Positions 9,273-18,128 of a stretch of 64,000 nt of DNA are shown piece after piece; position 1 is the first letter of the stretch; every line of letters starts with the position of its first letter. Origin of the DNA: Paenalcaligenes faecalis (lineage in GTDB: Bacteria; Pseudomonadota; Gammaproteobacteria; Burkholderiales; Burkholderiaceae_B). A model generated the notes under the pieces. It did not search any database. It was not told the origin of the DNA and saw only the letters and a list, made by a program, of their open reading frames with translations. Both the position numbers and the translations under genes were made by a program. The stretch is taken from the NCBI RefSeq assembly GCF_027557445.1, contig NZ_CP106841.1, positions 1,288,001-1,352,000 on the forward strand, given 5' to 3'.

Positions 9273-9866
9273 TTAAACTAAGCTGCTGCCTATAGAGCGC
9301 TCACCATCACCGTAACGCTTCGTTATATGCTTAGCTAAATAGCTTGCATGAATCATCAAACGATCAACCTGATCATCATTGGCTGGATTATTTCCATCTA
9401 AATAAAACCGTCCTTGTCGTGGAAAGTGAGCTAGAGCACCAAAGGAAAAAACGGGCAGTTTTATTGCGCTGCACCATGCTTCGTTAATCATGGAAAAAAG
9501 ATTGCCTCCTGCCTGCTCGTAGTAACCCAGAGAGTGATACACATCTTTATTAAAGAACAACAAAACGTGATAGTGCTTTTTGCCATTGATATCACCAAAC
9601 TCACGTACCCATACGTACCGTACCTCACATGACAAAGCTCTTTTCCATGCGTGTTCTTTGCGTTGTAGGTCTGCATTGATTTTTGCTTTAAGGGAATTGA
9701 TAAAGCGACTAATGACCTTTGGATCAAACTCCGCTTCTGTCGTCTCCAAAGGAAAGCGCAGATCACAACGCACCACAAAGACACGCGTGTAAGCTCCGAG
9801 TGATCGATGAATCGTATTGGAAATAATGCTCTGGTATTTAGGGTTATGTTTAGCTTGAGCAACCAT
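9273..9866 (-). CDS. Inovirus Gp2-like / YagK-YfjJ domain protein (copy 2)
   Basis: 197 aa. The block VRYVWVREFG..KKHYHVLLFFNKD (about 100-126) corresponds to RRWHYHVVFFFDGQ in the 6138-6752 gene, and FYLDGNNP with ASYLAKHITKRYGDGERSIGSS is also typical of inovirus Gp2 proteins. It is clearly a separate lineage from copy 1, not a recent duplicate. It is the most upstream minus-strand gene of the AlpA group, preceded by a 505-bp AT-rich gap. Probably replication-related, by family membership only. Confidence 0.72.
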   Translation of the reverse strand: MVAQAKHNPKYQSIISNTIHRSLGAYTRVFVVRCDLRFPLETTEAEFDPKVISRFINSLKAKINADLQRKEHAWKRALSCEVRYVWVREFGDINGKKHYHVLLFFNKDVYHSLGYYEQAGGNLFSMINEAWCSAIKLPVFSFGALAHFPRQGRFYLDGNNPANDDQVDRLMIHASYLAKHITKRYGDGERSIGSSLV

Positions 9867-10371
9867 GATTGACTCCTATGTTGGTTAGTTACATAGAAGA
9901 CAACTGAGCAGTATTTTTTTAACTGCTTATATGGGCTACTTAGGCTTTAGTAAATTTGACTGTGTGTTAAGTACTAACGCTATTAATCAGGCTGATTACG
10001 AGTAGTTGATCTACTCTTCATTACACGTTTATGAGATAGTTATCTATCTTTTTATTATTACTATACCAACAGCAAAACGGCTGAAGACAGGCTCGTACCC
10101 CTACATTTATTCTTATCCCTGACAGACTAACCACCAGCATCCATAATCATAATCAACTCTGTAGTTAGGTATGAAATCTAATAGTAGCAATGAAAAAAAC
10201 AATATAAGCCAATGATTTTCTTATATTTAAGTTTTCCATTGTCATTTTTCAACCATGGTATCACGTCAAGAACCCATCAAGTTATAATCGATATACAATC
10301 AATATCTAGCCGTAATAGCTACTATATAGACTAATAAATTGACTTTATTACCACGTAGTGGGAGATAAAAA
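9867..10371. other. 505-bp AT-rich intergenic region
   Basis: No gene or RNA is recognised. It separates divergent genes and so should hold promoters for both. A small inverted repeat GATAG-N4-CTATC lies at 10035-10048. No convincing origin iterons or attachment site could be picked out. Confidence 0.4.
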
Positions 10372-11358
10372 ATGGTGCAATCTAACAGTAAAAATACAGT
10401 TCATCTGGAATGCTTAAAGACTAATGACCTTAGGTTACTTAATTTTTATTTGAGGGCTTTGGCTGCTAGGTATATCAATATTCCACGTCACGGCAGAGGC
10501 TACATAGCCCCTCCATACCCATCTGTATTTATTAATGAGAGCTCTCATTTACGCAAAATAATTAAAGACGCATTAGTACCTTTTAATGATTTTGAGCTCA
10601 AAGAAATCGATTATGATTTGACTGTCTTTGGACAAGAAAACATAATTCCCTTAGAGCAATTTAACTGGCTCAAAGAAGATGTTTCTGCCTGTATGTATAT
10701 ATGGATGACTATAAATAAAGAACATCATTTTGACCTTGAATGGCACAATAGCAGACATCCTCAATACACATATGCCTCTCCTAGTTCCCATAGCGAGCGT
10801 TATCAAAACACTATTGATTATTTTGATTACTCCTTCCTTCAGGGGAGGAGATATCTAAAAAAAATAGAGTTATTAGATTCACTAAAAACACAATGGATGT
10901 ACTCCAAGGAAAGTACACCCTCACTCACATGGCTTACTCAAAGCTCTGACACGGATGCGATTACTTGGACTTGGGATTACATCAAAAAATATAATGAAGA
11001 CTTGGATAAGCCCTCTTCTTTTTTTAGATCTGGTGTTATCCCAATACCGACCGCAAGTCTAAGCACTCAAGATCAAAAATACGCCATTATTGCTGCAATG
11101 CAGCACTGGTATCCAACTCATCAAGATACCAAGACCCTTTTCTACCAACGCATCAACCGTGCATGGAGCCAACGAAAGACCAGAAAGACACGCGAGGATA
11201 TGAAAGCCATTAACACTTACATAAGTGTCCAACACAAGGATATGTTGGACAAACTAGCTAAATATAATCGCTTCAGAATGAACGAGATGTTAGAGTTTCT
11301 GATCGAAGATGCCTATGAGCAGGAAAGAAAAAATATTGAAGCCAAGTATGGGCAATAG
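10372..11358 (+). CDS. Unrecognised 328-aa protein with a possible C-terminal ribbon-helix-helix
   Basis: Not assigned to a family. There is no signal peptide or membrane segment. The N-terminal two thirds are rich in Tyr, Trp and His (YIAPPYPSVFINESSHL, WLKEDVSACMYIWMTIN). The last 55 residues are basic and read INTYISVQHKDMLDKLAKY then RMNEMLEFLIEDAY, resembling a ribbon-helix-helix fold with a beta strand and two helices. The region KTLFYQRINRAWSQRKTRKTR is strongly basic. It is divergent from the Gp2/AlpA group across an AT-rich gap and may belong to the same element. The start has a GTGGGAG-type ribosome site about 10 nt upstream. Confidence 0.65.
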   Translation: MVQSNSKNTVHLECLKTNDLRLLNFYLRALAARYINIPRHGRGYIAPPYPSVFINESSHLRKIIKDALVPFNDFELKEIDYDLTVFGQENIIPLEQFNWLKEDVSACMYIWMTINKEHHFDLEWHNSRHPQYTYASPSSHSERYQNTIDYFDYSFLQGRRYLKKIELLDSLKTQWMYSKESTPSLTWLTQSSDTDAITWTWDYIKKYNEDLDKPSSFFRSGVIPIPTASLSTQDQKYAIIAAMQHWYPTHQDTKTLFYQRINRAWSQRKTRKTREDMKAINTYISVQHKDMLDKLAKYNRFRMNEMLEFLIEDAYEQERKNIEAKYGQ

Positions 11359-11575
11359 GCTACCTAAGCCATTTGGTGAGTACATTGGTGAGTACAAAGA
11401 ATAAATAAAGAGAAATTAAACATTAACCTATTGATTTTAAATGGTTAAATTCTCATGATCTATATTCAGGCGCAGAATATTGAGTGATGTCTAGGGGGCT
11501 GAGCTGAGGGCAACAGATTACCCACCTGTATCAAGTAAAAAGTGGTGGGTACAAGAATATTACTATTCAGCTTTA

Positions 11576-12643
11576 TTAAGAATAAGACTTATTATTACCT
11601 GATAGATGCTTAATTGCATTCGCATGTTCTCGCTCTAACTCCTGCTTTAACTCTTCTTCTGTAGGTAAATAAGGCAGATACTTGGCGGAAAACAATTGCT
11701 TTTTATCGGCTAAGACCGAGTACTTCACCACCGCCTCACTTTTTTCACTGCAAAGTACTAAGCCAATAGTTGGATTGTCATCGTCGCCTTTGTGCTGCTC
11801 ATCATAAAGGCGTACATAGGTGTCCATCTGTCCTACGTCTTGATGTTTTAGTTTACCGAGTTTTAGATCCACTAATAAGAAGCATTTCAACTTAAAGTTG
11901 TAAAACACCAAATCAATATAGAAGTCCTCATCATCAAAACGAATACGCTGTTGACGTTCCACAAACGCAAAACCCTTGCCAAGTTCTAGTAAGAACTGTT
12001 GGGTGTTGCTAATGATGGCCTGCTCTAGCTCATTTTCTTGGTAGGTTTTATCTTGCAGGTTTAGAAAGTCTAAGATGTAAGGGTCACGCAAGTAGTCGTG
12101 AACGCTTTCTGCTAAAGGTTCTGTTTGCGTCTTCGCCTCTTGTTCAACTAAGGCTCTGTCTTTGCTGGCTAATAAGCGTTCGTAATAGAGTTTACTGATC
12201 TGCCTGTCTAGGGCTCGTACGCTCCAATTTTGCGTGACCGCTTCTTGCTGATACCACTCACGAGCACTCGCGTTTTCCACGCGGGATAACGCATTGTAAT
12301 GAGACCAGCTCAATTCGAGAGACACTGTCTCTCAAATTGGAAAAGCCAAATAAAAACGTCGCATATTACGTAAGTTCGTTACATCAAAGCCTTTGCCTAA
12401 GCGTTCCGTCAGTGCAGCTGATAGCTGTTTTAATTGTTGTGTGCCGTACTCCGCACACTCTTGACCTTGCTGCTCTTGCTCAACAATGATTTGCCCAATC
12501 TGCCAATAGCTTTGCACCATGGCCTGATTAACGGCATACCGCACTTCACTGCGTGCTGCTTCAATAATCTGTGCGATGGGTTCTATCAAGCTGGCTAGTT
12601 GACTCGGATCAGCTACACTCCCCGTTTGCTTTTCTTTATCCAT
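11576..12643 (-). pseudogene. YhcG/DUF1016 PDDEXK nuclease gene interrupted by one in-frame TGA
   Basis: Two frames, 12643-12332 (103 aa, ending RRFYLAFPI) and 12325-11576 (LELSWSHYNAL...), are in the same phase and separated only by TGA at 12334-12332. Together they make a full-length DUF1016 protein with the nuclease block FYIDLVFYNFKLKCFLLVDLK. The expected residue at the stop is Arg, so CGA to TGA is the simplest explanation. Right after it lies a perfect palindrome GAGAGACA-G-TGTCTCTC (12331-12315). A restart at the 12325 ATG would give only the C-terminal nuclease part. Paralogue of 1842-2855. Confidence 0.85.
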
Positions 12644-12806
12644 CTTTAATCTCGTGTTTTGTCGTTTGTTAATTGTAAACGACTCTAATTAAATAAAGAC
12701 TAGTTTTTAACCATTTTTCAGCTTTTCGCAAAACTCTAAATTTATCCGCACAAAATCGTCCCACTCGTACTGTTGAGAAAGGTGTTTTTTATAATAACAC
12801 CTCTAA

Positions 12807-13718
12807 TTAGGTGGCCAGTTTTACTTGACCACTACAGTATGGATCTTTTAATTGAAACTGCTCACCCTCTTTTTCGCTAAGTGCTATTTGCGCATTTTCA
12901 TTATCGGGGAGTTTTTTGAGTAATTGCCAAAGCATTTCCTCACTGAAATCACCATCATAGATTTCGAATACTTGTCGAGTTCCAGCATAAAGGCCACTAA
13001 AGTCAAAAGGTGTAGTCTCTACAACCCCACTTTTGACCCTCTCACTAAGGGCTAGCAAACTGTCACCTTCCGCTTTTTTCATAGCTGGGCTACCGTGGAA
13101 ACTTAACTCAAAAAGCACCGCTTCTAGTATTTCTCCTAACTGTAGATTAGGATTCTGAAGTGAATACTTAATCTGCCCATATTTTGTGGAGTAAATATTA
13201 TCTTCTACAACTTGAACTTGGGGGTTAATGTGTACAGGTAAGTTTAACAACTCCTTAAGTGGAAGAAAAGTTAAGCTCCAAGGAGTACGTGTGCCTACCG
13301 AACCTAAATTTTTACTCTCTGCTTTGCGCAAAAAACCCATACCATGTAACTCATTGACCATATAGGCCATTTCATTCGTGTCACAATCATGTGACCACTG
13401 CTGATATATTTCTAAATACTCAATAGCTTCGTCATCAGCAACAACTTCGGTGCCGGTAAAATTAAAACTAATGGCTTCTGTTAGAAAATCTTCTGCCCAG
13501 TAGCCATGATAAACCTCAAGTAAAACAGGATTTAGTTGCAATAGCTTGAATAGGTCTGATAGTAATACATCAGCAGCCAAGGTGACTTTTTTGAACAAAA
13601 ACTGGCCTGCACGGCTAGTCATATCAGAAGTAACCTCTTTGGCTTCCTCTGTTATCTCATCGAAATGACTGTGCTTAAGCTCTAACTTTGGTCCGTGCTT
13701 TAGTATTAATTCTCTCAT
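12807..13718 (-). CDS. Unrecognised 303-aa cytoplasmic protein
   Basis: No family is recognised. The start at 13718 (MRELILKHG) is preferred over 13733 because GAGGG sits 8 nt upstream. There are no membrane segments, Cys clusters or obvious catalytic motifs. The protein is acidic overall and has a helical C-terminus (FSEEMLWQLLKKLPD). The N-terminal part includes an aromatic block LLEVYHGYWAEDF. It faces away from the small exported protein at 13758, with only 39 nt between starts, and the segment to yhcG2 is short and AT-rich. Base composition resembles the surrounding island. Confidence 0.7.
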   Translation of the reverse strand: MRELILKHGPKLELKHSHFDEITEEAKEVTSDMTSRAGQFLFKKVTLAADVLLSDLFKLLQLNPVLLEVYHGYWAEDFLTEAISFNFTGTEVVADDEAIEYLEIYQQWSHDCDTNEMAYMVNELHGMGFLRKAESKNLGSVGTRTPWSLTFLPLKELLNLPVHINPQVQVVEDNIYSTKYGQIKYSLQNPNLQLGEILEAVLFELSFHGSPAMKKAEGDSLLALSERVKSGVVETTPFDFSGLYAGTRQVFEIYDGDFSEEMLWQLLKKLPDNENAQIALSEKEGEQFQLKDPYCSGQVKLAT

Positions 13719-13757
13719 CACGAAAACCCTCATCTATAATCAATTTTACGCAAAAAA

Positions 13758-13958
13758 ATGAATATCTCATCTATTAATATAGAACCAAAATATTTGCTGG
13801 TAAGCATCAGTTTGGCTTTGCTCGTTGCCACCACATCTCATGTGTCTGCACAAACCCGCTGCACCGAGGATTCATTTGGCAATACCACTTGTAGAGATAG
13901 TAACGGAAAAATAACTCGCTGCAAAAAAGACTCATTTAGGAATACTATATGCCGTTGA
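13758..13958 (+). CDS. Small exported Cys-containing protein
   Basis: 66 aa. Residues 1-31 form a signal peptide (hydrophobic VSISLALLVATTS, cleavage likely after VSAQ). The mature part has an internal duplication: RCTEDSFGNTTCR and RCKKDSFRNTICR, each with two Cys. Small proteins with repeated CxxDSFGNxxC-like units are seen in proteobacterial genomes, but their function is unknown. Its start lies close to the divergent gene ending at 13718, so the promoters overlap. Confidence 0.6.
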   Translation: MNISSINIEPKYLLVSISLALLVATTSHVSAQTRCTEDSFGNTTCRDSNGKITRCKKDSFRNTICR

Positions 13959-13982
13959 TTGACTCTACCTCCCTCTCCAATC

Positions 13983-14062
13983 ATTATATATATTTATATA
14001 ATATCAAGATGAAGCCAACGAAGTTAATATGTATAATAATATTATATATAAATATATATTAA
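13983..14062. repeat. Very AT-rich inverted repeat upstream of anion transporter
   Basis: Two imperfect arms of about 20 nt, at 13983-14004 and roughly 14038-14062, are reverse complements made almost only of A and T (ATATATTTATATAATAT type). It lies just before the GTG start at 14081. It could form a cruciform or hairpin. Confidence 0.5.
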
Positions 14063-14080
14063 TAATTGATTGGTTGATAA

Positions 14081-15487
14081 GTGAACTTCTTTATGAAAAA
14101 TAAGATTAATTTAAGGTCAAGCATTTTGCTGCTAGCCGTGCTGGTTGCAGCATGGTTGGCTTTCATTCCTCTTGAAGGACAGTCCGCTAAGTTTTCTCAA
14201 AGTGCTGCTGTCATTTTATTGACTTTGGTGTTTTGGAGTACAGGAATATTCCCCCCCTTTTTAACCGGTTTACTGTTTTTTGGCTTAGCCGTAGTTTTAA
14301 ACTTAATTGAACCGAATGTGCTGTTTTCAGGTTTTAGTTCAACAGCCGTCTGGTTAATTGTTTCGGGTTTTGTGATTGGAGCTGCTATTTCCAATTCGGG
14401 ACTAGGGCGGCGCTTAGCCGCTTTCATTGCACCTCATGTAACCAAAAGCTATGCTTTTTTAATTGGCGGTTTGGTGTTGAGTGCCGTGTTACTGGGCTTT
14501 GTGATGCCCTCCTCAGTGGGACGCGCGGTGGTGTTAGTCCCCATTGGTATGGCTTTGGCTGACAGAGTGGGCTTTATTCATGGCAGTAATGGGCGGCTAG
14601 GCATTGCTACCTCATTGGCTATTGCATGTAATATGCCGAGCTTTGCTGTGTTGCCCGCTAATATCCCTAATATGATTTTAGCGGGAGCTAGTGAAAATTT
14701 ATACGGTATTGATTTCGGTTATACCGAGTATTTGTGGTTGCACTTTCCTATTTTGGGCATAGTGAAATCAGCTGTTTTAGTATGGATAGTATTACGTATT
14801 TTTCCTGATGAAATTGTTACTCCTACTTCAGACGAGTTGCAACAAGTGGAGATCACACCTACTGAGCGCGCTCTACAGAAGAAAACCAGCGTCTTACTCG
14901 GTATTACCTTGCTGTTTTGGATGACTGACAGCTGGCATGGAATCAATCCTGCATGGGTGGGATTATTCACAGCGGTGTTTTTACTATTGCCCAAATGGGG
15001 CGTAGTGCAGCCTAAAGAATTTAATCAGTCAATCGATTTTGCCACTATTGTGTTTGTGGCATCAGCACTGGGCTTAGGGGCGCTAGTTAATAGTTCAGGT
15101 ATTGGTACAGCGATGGGAAATGAGTTTGCTCAGTTATTGCCATCCAGCGAGGACTCTTCATTTCTCAGCTATATGGCGCTCAGTGTGGGCGCGGCCTTAA
15201 CAGGCTTAGTCGCTACCATCCCAGGGGTACCCACAGTGCTTACACCAATGGCGGGAGATTTTGCACAGATTACGGGTTTTTCCTTACCTATAGTGCTAAT
15301 GACCCAAGTAGTGGGCTTCTCCACCATTGTTTTTCCTTACCAAGTCGGACCCTTGATTGTGGCCATGCAGCTATCACGTGAGCCCTTAAGGCAATTATTA
15401 CGTATTACTATTCCTTTAGCTGTTATCACCGTGGTATTTCTCATGCCGCTGGATTATTTGTGGTGGCGTTTAATTGGGTGGATTTGA
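14081..15487 (+). CDS. DASS/SLC13-family anion:sodium symporter
   Basis: 468 aa integral membrane protein with about 12 hydrophobic segments, of the divalent anion:sodium symporter family (dicarboxylate, citrate, sulfate or similar). Family features include GFVIGAAISNSGLGRRLA and the second half repeat around SALGLGALVNSSGIG with TVLTPMAGDFAQITGFS. The start is GTG at 14081 (an ATG at 14093 is the alternative). Substrate cannot be told from sequence. It stands alone between island genes on one side and the helicase/ParB relic on the other, and appears intact. Confidence 0.85.
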   Translation: MNFFMKNKINLRSSILLLAVLVAAWLAFIPLEGQSAKFSQSAAVILLTLVFWSTGIFPPFLTGLLFFGLAVVLNLIEPNVLFSGFSSTAVWLIVSGFVIGAAISNSGLGRRLAAFIAPHVTKSYAFLIGGLVLSAVLLGFVMPSSVGRAVVLVPIGMALADRVGFIHGSNGRLGIATSLAIACNMPSFAVLPANIPNMILAGASENLYGIDFGYTEYLWLHFPILGIVKSAVLVWIVLRIFPDEIVTPTSDELQQVEITPTERALQKKTSVLLGITLLFWMTDSWHGINPAWVGLFTAVFLLLPKWGVVQPKEFNQSIDFATIVFVASALGLGALVNSSGIGTAMGNEFAQLLPSSEDSSFLSYMALSVGAALTGLVATIPGVPTVLTPMAGDFAQITGFSLPIVLMTQVVGFSTIVFPYQVGPLIVAMQLSREPLRQLLRITIPLAVITVVFLMPLDYLWWRLIGWI

Positions 15488-15511
15488 ATATATTAATCGG
15501 CAATTAATTTT

Positions 15512-15850
15512 ATGCTGACAGGAAAAATCATGCAAAACCCGCTCGATCAATTATTACAAGACGATTTTTGGCCTAACATCGGGCCTGCTGCGGAGTCTGG
15601 CTGCTTGCTTCTTTTACCTGCACAAACTGGCATTGGTAAAACTCACGCTATTAAAACAACCCTCTTGCATGAATTATTAGCAGCAAATTCAGAGCCGGAT
15701 ACAGGAAGATTGGTGTATTACATCACTAACTCCGTTGATAATGTTTTCCAAACCTATCGTGAGGTTTTAGAGCTCATTGAAACTCAGAGAGTGGGTGGCG
15801 CTTTGCGTTTCTCTGCTACAGAACAAGAGCGCTTAAAAAAAGTGCTAGCT
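15512..15850 (+). pseudogene. 5' fragment of a helicase-like ATPase gene
   Basis: The frame reads MQNPLDQLLQDDFWP (ATG at 15530) and contains a P-loop AQTGIGKTHAI typical of DEAD-like or restriction helicases. It is coherent to about GALRFSATEQERLKKVLA (near 15846), then runs into sequence belonging to a different gene in another frame and stops at 15919. A full helicase would be several hundred residues longer, so this is a truncated relic joined to the ParB-like piece that follows. Confidence 0.7.
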
Positions 15851-16161
15851 ATGTTTCTATTTACGCCACACTTGCTAATATGGACGATACGCTTAAGTCC
15901 TTACATAATGAAGAGCTAGTCACCGATGCTTCTTCACTGGCTACATTGCATAAAATGCATGAGTTGAATAAAGAGCAAACGCTAGCTTTTATTGAAGTAT
16001 TAGTATCTCGTGAAGAAAGCGATGTGATCGGTCAACTAATGGTTGGTTATGTATCTGATAATAGCGATACCGCATGGGTTTTAATCGATGGAAAACCGGT
16101 CGAGGTTAATGTAACTGCTATTGATATTTTGGAGATACGAGACAGCAAAAATGATGAGTGA
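15838..16161 (+). pseudogene. KorB/ParB-like partition protein fragment
   Basis: From about 15844 the frame reads ASYVSIYATLANMDDTLKSL and TDASSLATLHKMHEL, which matches the DNA-binding helices of KorB/ParB proteins. The end (YVSDNSDTAWVLIDGKPVEV) resembles the small SH3-like C-terminal dimerisation domain of KorB. The N-terminal ParB nuclease-fold domain is missing, and the middle is short, so an internal deletion is also likely. The ATG at 15880 would give 93 aa. It points to former plasmid or ICE DNA. Confidence 0.6.
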
Positions 16162-16190
16162 TCTATTTGCTAGAGATTTGGCTGATGTAA

Positions 16191-16730
16191 CTACCCCCCA
16201 AATAGATGCACATTTTCTTTAATCCATTCAGTGGCTTGCGCAAGATCCTGTAAACCCGCATTTGCCGTTTGCTCTGGCACATATAACCAACCTAAAGGGC
16301 CAAGACGGTAATTCACATTAATTACTACCATGTCACCTGTTTTGGCTAAGTGCTCTCCATCATACCAATCTAAACTGGCACCTCCAGTCATCCAGGCTCC
16401 ACCATGAATCCATATAAGCACTGGTTTTTGCTGCTCTTTTTCTGTAATAGAGCTAGGAGCCCAAATGCTTAAGTGTAAGCAGTCTTCACTTTGCTCAAGA
16501 GTTTGCTGATCACCTAGGACAGCGGCTAATCTTGAGGGCATTTGTGGTGCCAAAGTACCTGGTTGAGTGCAGTCTCTACTCTCTTCCCAAGATGCGGGCT
16601 GTGGTGGCGCAAAGCGTAGTTCGTTTATGGGGGCTTTAGCATAGGGAATAGCTAAAAATACGTTTATATCATCTAAATCTAAGCCATAAATTGGCCCAGA
16701 GGATGTATTAATGAGTGGAGTGTGTTTCAT
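16191..16730 (-). pseudogene. Type B carboxylesterase, 3'-truncated
   Basis: 179 aa against about 500 in the family. The N-terminal half is good: GLDLDDINVFLAIPYAKAP, SEDCLHLSIWAP, the oxyanion-hole block VLIWIHGGAWMTGG, and NVNYRLGPLGWL. The frame ends at VHLFGG, exactly where the nucleophile motif GESAGG should begin. The catalytic Ser, acid and His are therefore absent. The break lies next to the end of the ParB fragment, which marks a deletion or insertion junction near 16190. Not expected to be active. Confidence 0.85.
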
Positions 16731-16759
16731 GTTTTTCTATTTCCCCATCAGTTATGTGA

Positions 16760-17968
16760 TTAAGCCTGCTCTAAGGCTGTTTGTAGGATGCTTTCGGCCC
16801 AAACTCGGCTTTGAAGCCAGGTTTTATTTAAGCTCTCTATGGAGTGGTTTTCTTTGACTACACAGCTTTTTGCATTTTCAAAACATGTTACTAACTCTAG
16901 TAAACTCCCAACAGCGCCTTTGTGCTCAGTTATATTTTCAATATCTGCCTCATCTAAACCAACCTCTTGGAGTAGCTGCTTTAAAGGCAAACCTAATAAT
17001 AAATCCATCTGTGACAACAACCCAGAGGTAAAAGCTAAGTCTGGATCAATTTGATACTGTAGCGCTAAGCGTTCACACATGGCAGCACGTGTTAAAATTT
17101 GGGGTAATAGTAAGCGGCTTGCGGCACCATTATTTGCCAACATAACAGTTAATACAATACTTTTTATTTGTTTGATACCCAAAGTATTAATGGCTTCTAT
17201 AATGGAGTATGATTTATTAATACGTGCGTAATATGCGGAGTTAGTTTGACGTAAAATTAAAAAAGATAAATGTGGGTCTTGTTTTATGAATTTTTCTATT
17301 TTATTAAAATTTGCATATTCTTTTTGTAATTCTTTCAGAATTTCAATTTGAGCTTTTTGATTACTACTTCTATTTCTATTCGTGCCATGATGCATTTCAG
17401 GCTTAGCATAAAAATAACCTTGAAAATAATCAAAACCTAAATTACGTAATTGATAAAAATCTTCAATTATTTCAACTTTTTCAGCTAGCAACTTTAATCC
17501 ATATTCTTTATAAAATAACACGTCTTCAGAGCTAAAGGATTGCCAATTATCTATTTTTACTATTGTAGCAACGCTTAATAATGCTTGATTCTTTGGATTT
17601 AATACAAAATCATCTAAAGCTATTTCATAGCCTTTTTCTCGTATTTTTTTTAATGACCCAATAATTTCAATATCTGCTTCTACACTTTCTAAAACCTCAA
17701 TCACAACCTGCTTTGGGTTAGGAGGCAGTAAGCTTGGGTTTAGTAACCAGTCTCTAGGTGTATTGATAAATAACAGTCTAGACCCTACAAGAGCTTCTGT
17801 TCCTACCTCATAAAAAGCAATGTTAGCAGCACGTGCTGTGGCTAGCATATCATCATGGAAATCGGCTGTAAGCGCGTGTTCTCCTGAGCGATATAACAAC
17901 TCATCTGCTACGTGATTCATTTCCCTATCACAAATAGGTTGTAGAGCAATACAGTAGTTTTTTTTCAT
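16760..17968 (-). CDS. EAL-HDOD domain signalling protein (YuxH/CdgJ type)
   Basis: 402 aa. The N-terminal half (about 5-200) is an EAL-like domain with ELLYR, ALDDF, KID and QGYFYAKP blocks. The canonical DDFGTG loop is replaced by DDFVLN, and this class usually does not hydrolyse c-di-GMP, so catalytic activity is doubtful. The C-terminal half (about 200-395) is an HDOD domain (LSFLILRQTNSAYY, LTRAAMCERLA). Such proteins act as regulators or scaffolds in motility and surface behaviour. It is divergent from the broken diguanylate cyclase at 18129, suggesting the two formed a c-di-GMP module. Confidence 0.88.
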   Translation of the reverse strand: MKKNYCIALQPICDREMNHVADELLYRSGEHALTADFHDDMLATARAANIAFYEVGTEALVGSRLLFINTPRDWLLNPSLLPPNPKQVVIEVLESVEADIEIIGSLKKIREKGYEIALDDFVLNPKNQALLSVATIVKIDNWQSFSSEDVLFYKEYGLKLLAEKVEIIEDFYQLRNLGFDYFQGYFYAKPEMHHGTNRNRSSNQKAQIEILKELQKEYANFNKIEKFIKQDPHLSFLILRQTNSAYYARINKSYSIIEAINTLGIKQIKSIVLTVMLANNGAASRLLLPQILTRAAMCERLALQYQIDPDLAFTSGLLSQMDLLLGLPLKQLLQEVGLDEADIENITEHKGAVGSLLELVTCFENAKSCVVKENHSIESLNKTWLQSRVWAESILQTALEQA

Positions 17969-18128
17969 ATATTCATTATAGATATATGTGATTTTTTGAA
18001 ATTAACTATGACTAGAATAAACAGTTTACTACATTTTTATTTGCTACCATAACAATTAATGTTAGCCTAATGCTTACCCAGCATATGATGGAAATCACTT
18101 TTTTACCGTATCAGACACGGACATCTAT

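Noticed and set aside
9867-10371. tRNA or attachment site in the large gap
   Set aside because: No cloverleaf or T-loop sequence seen and no convincing long direct repeat.
13983-14062. Origin of replication in the AT-rich repeat
   Set aside because: No DnaA boxes or iterons and no rep gene next to it.
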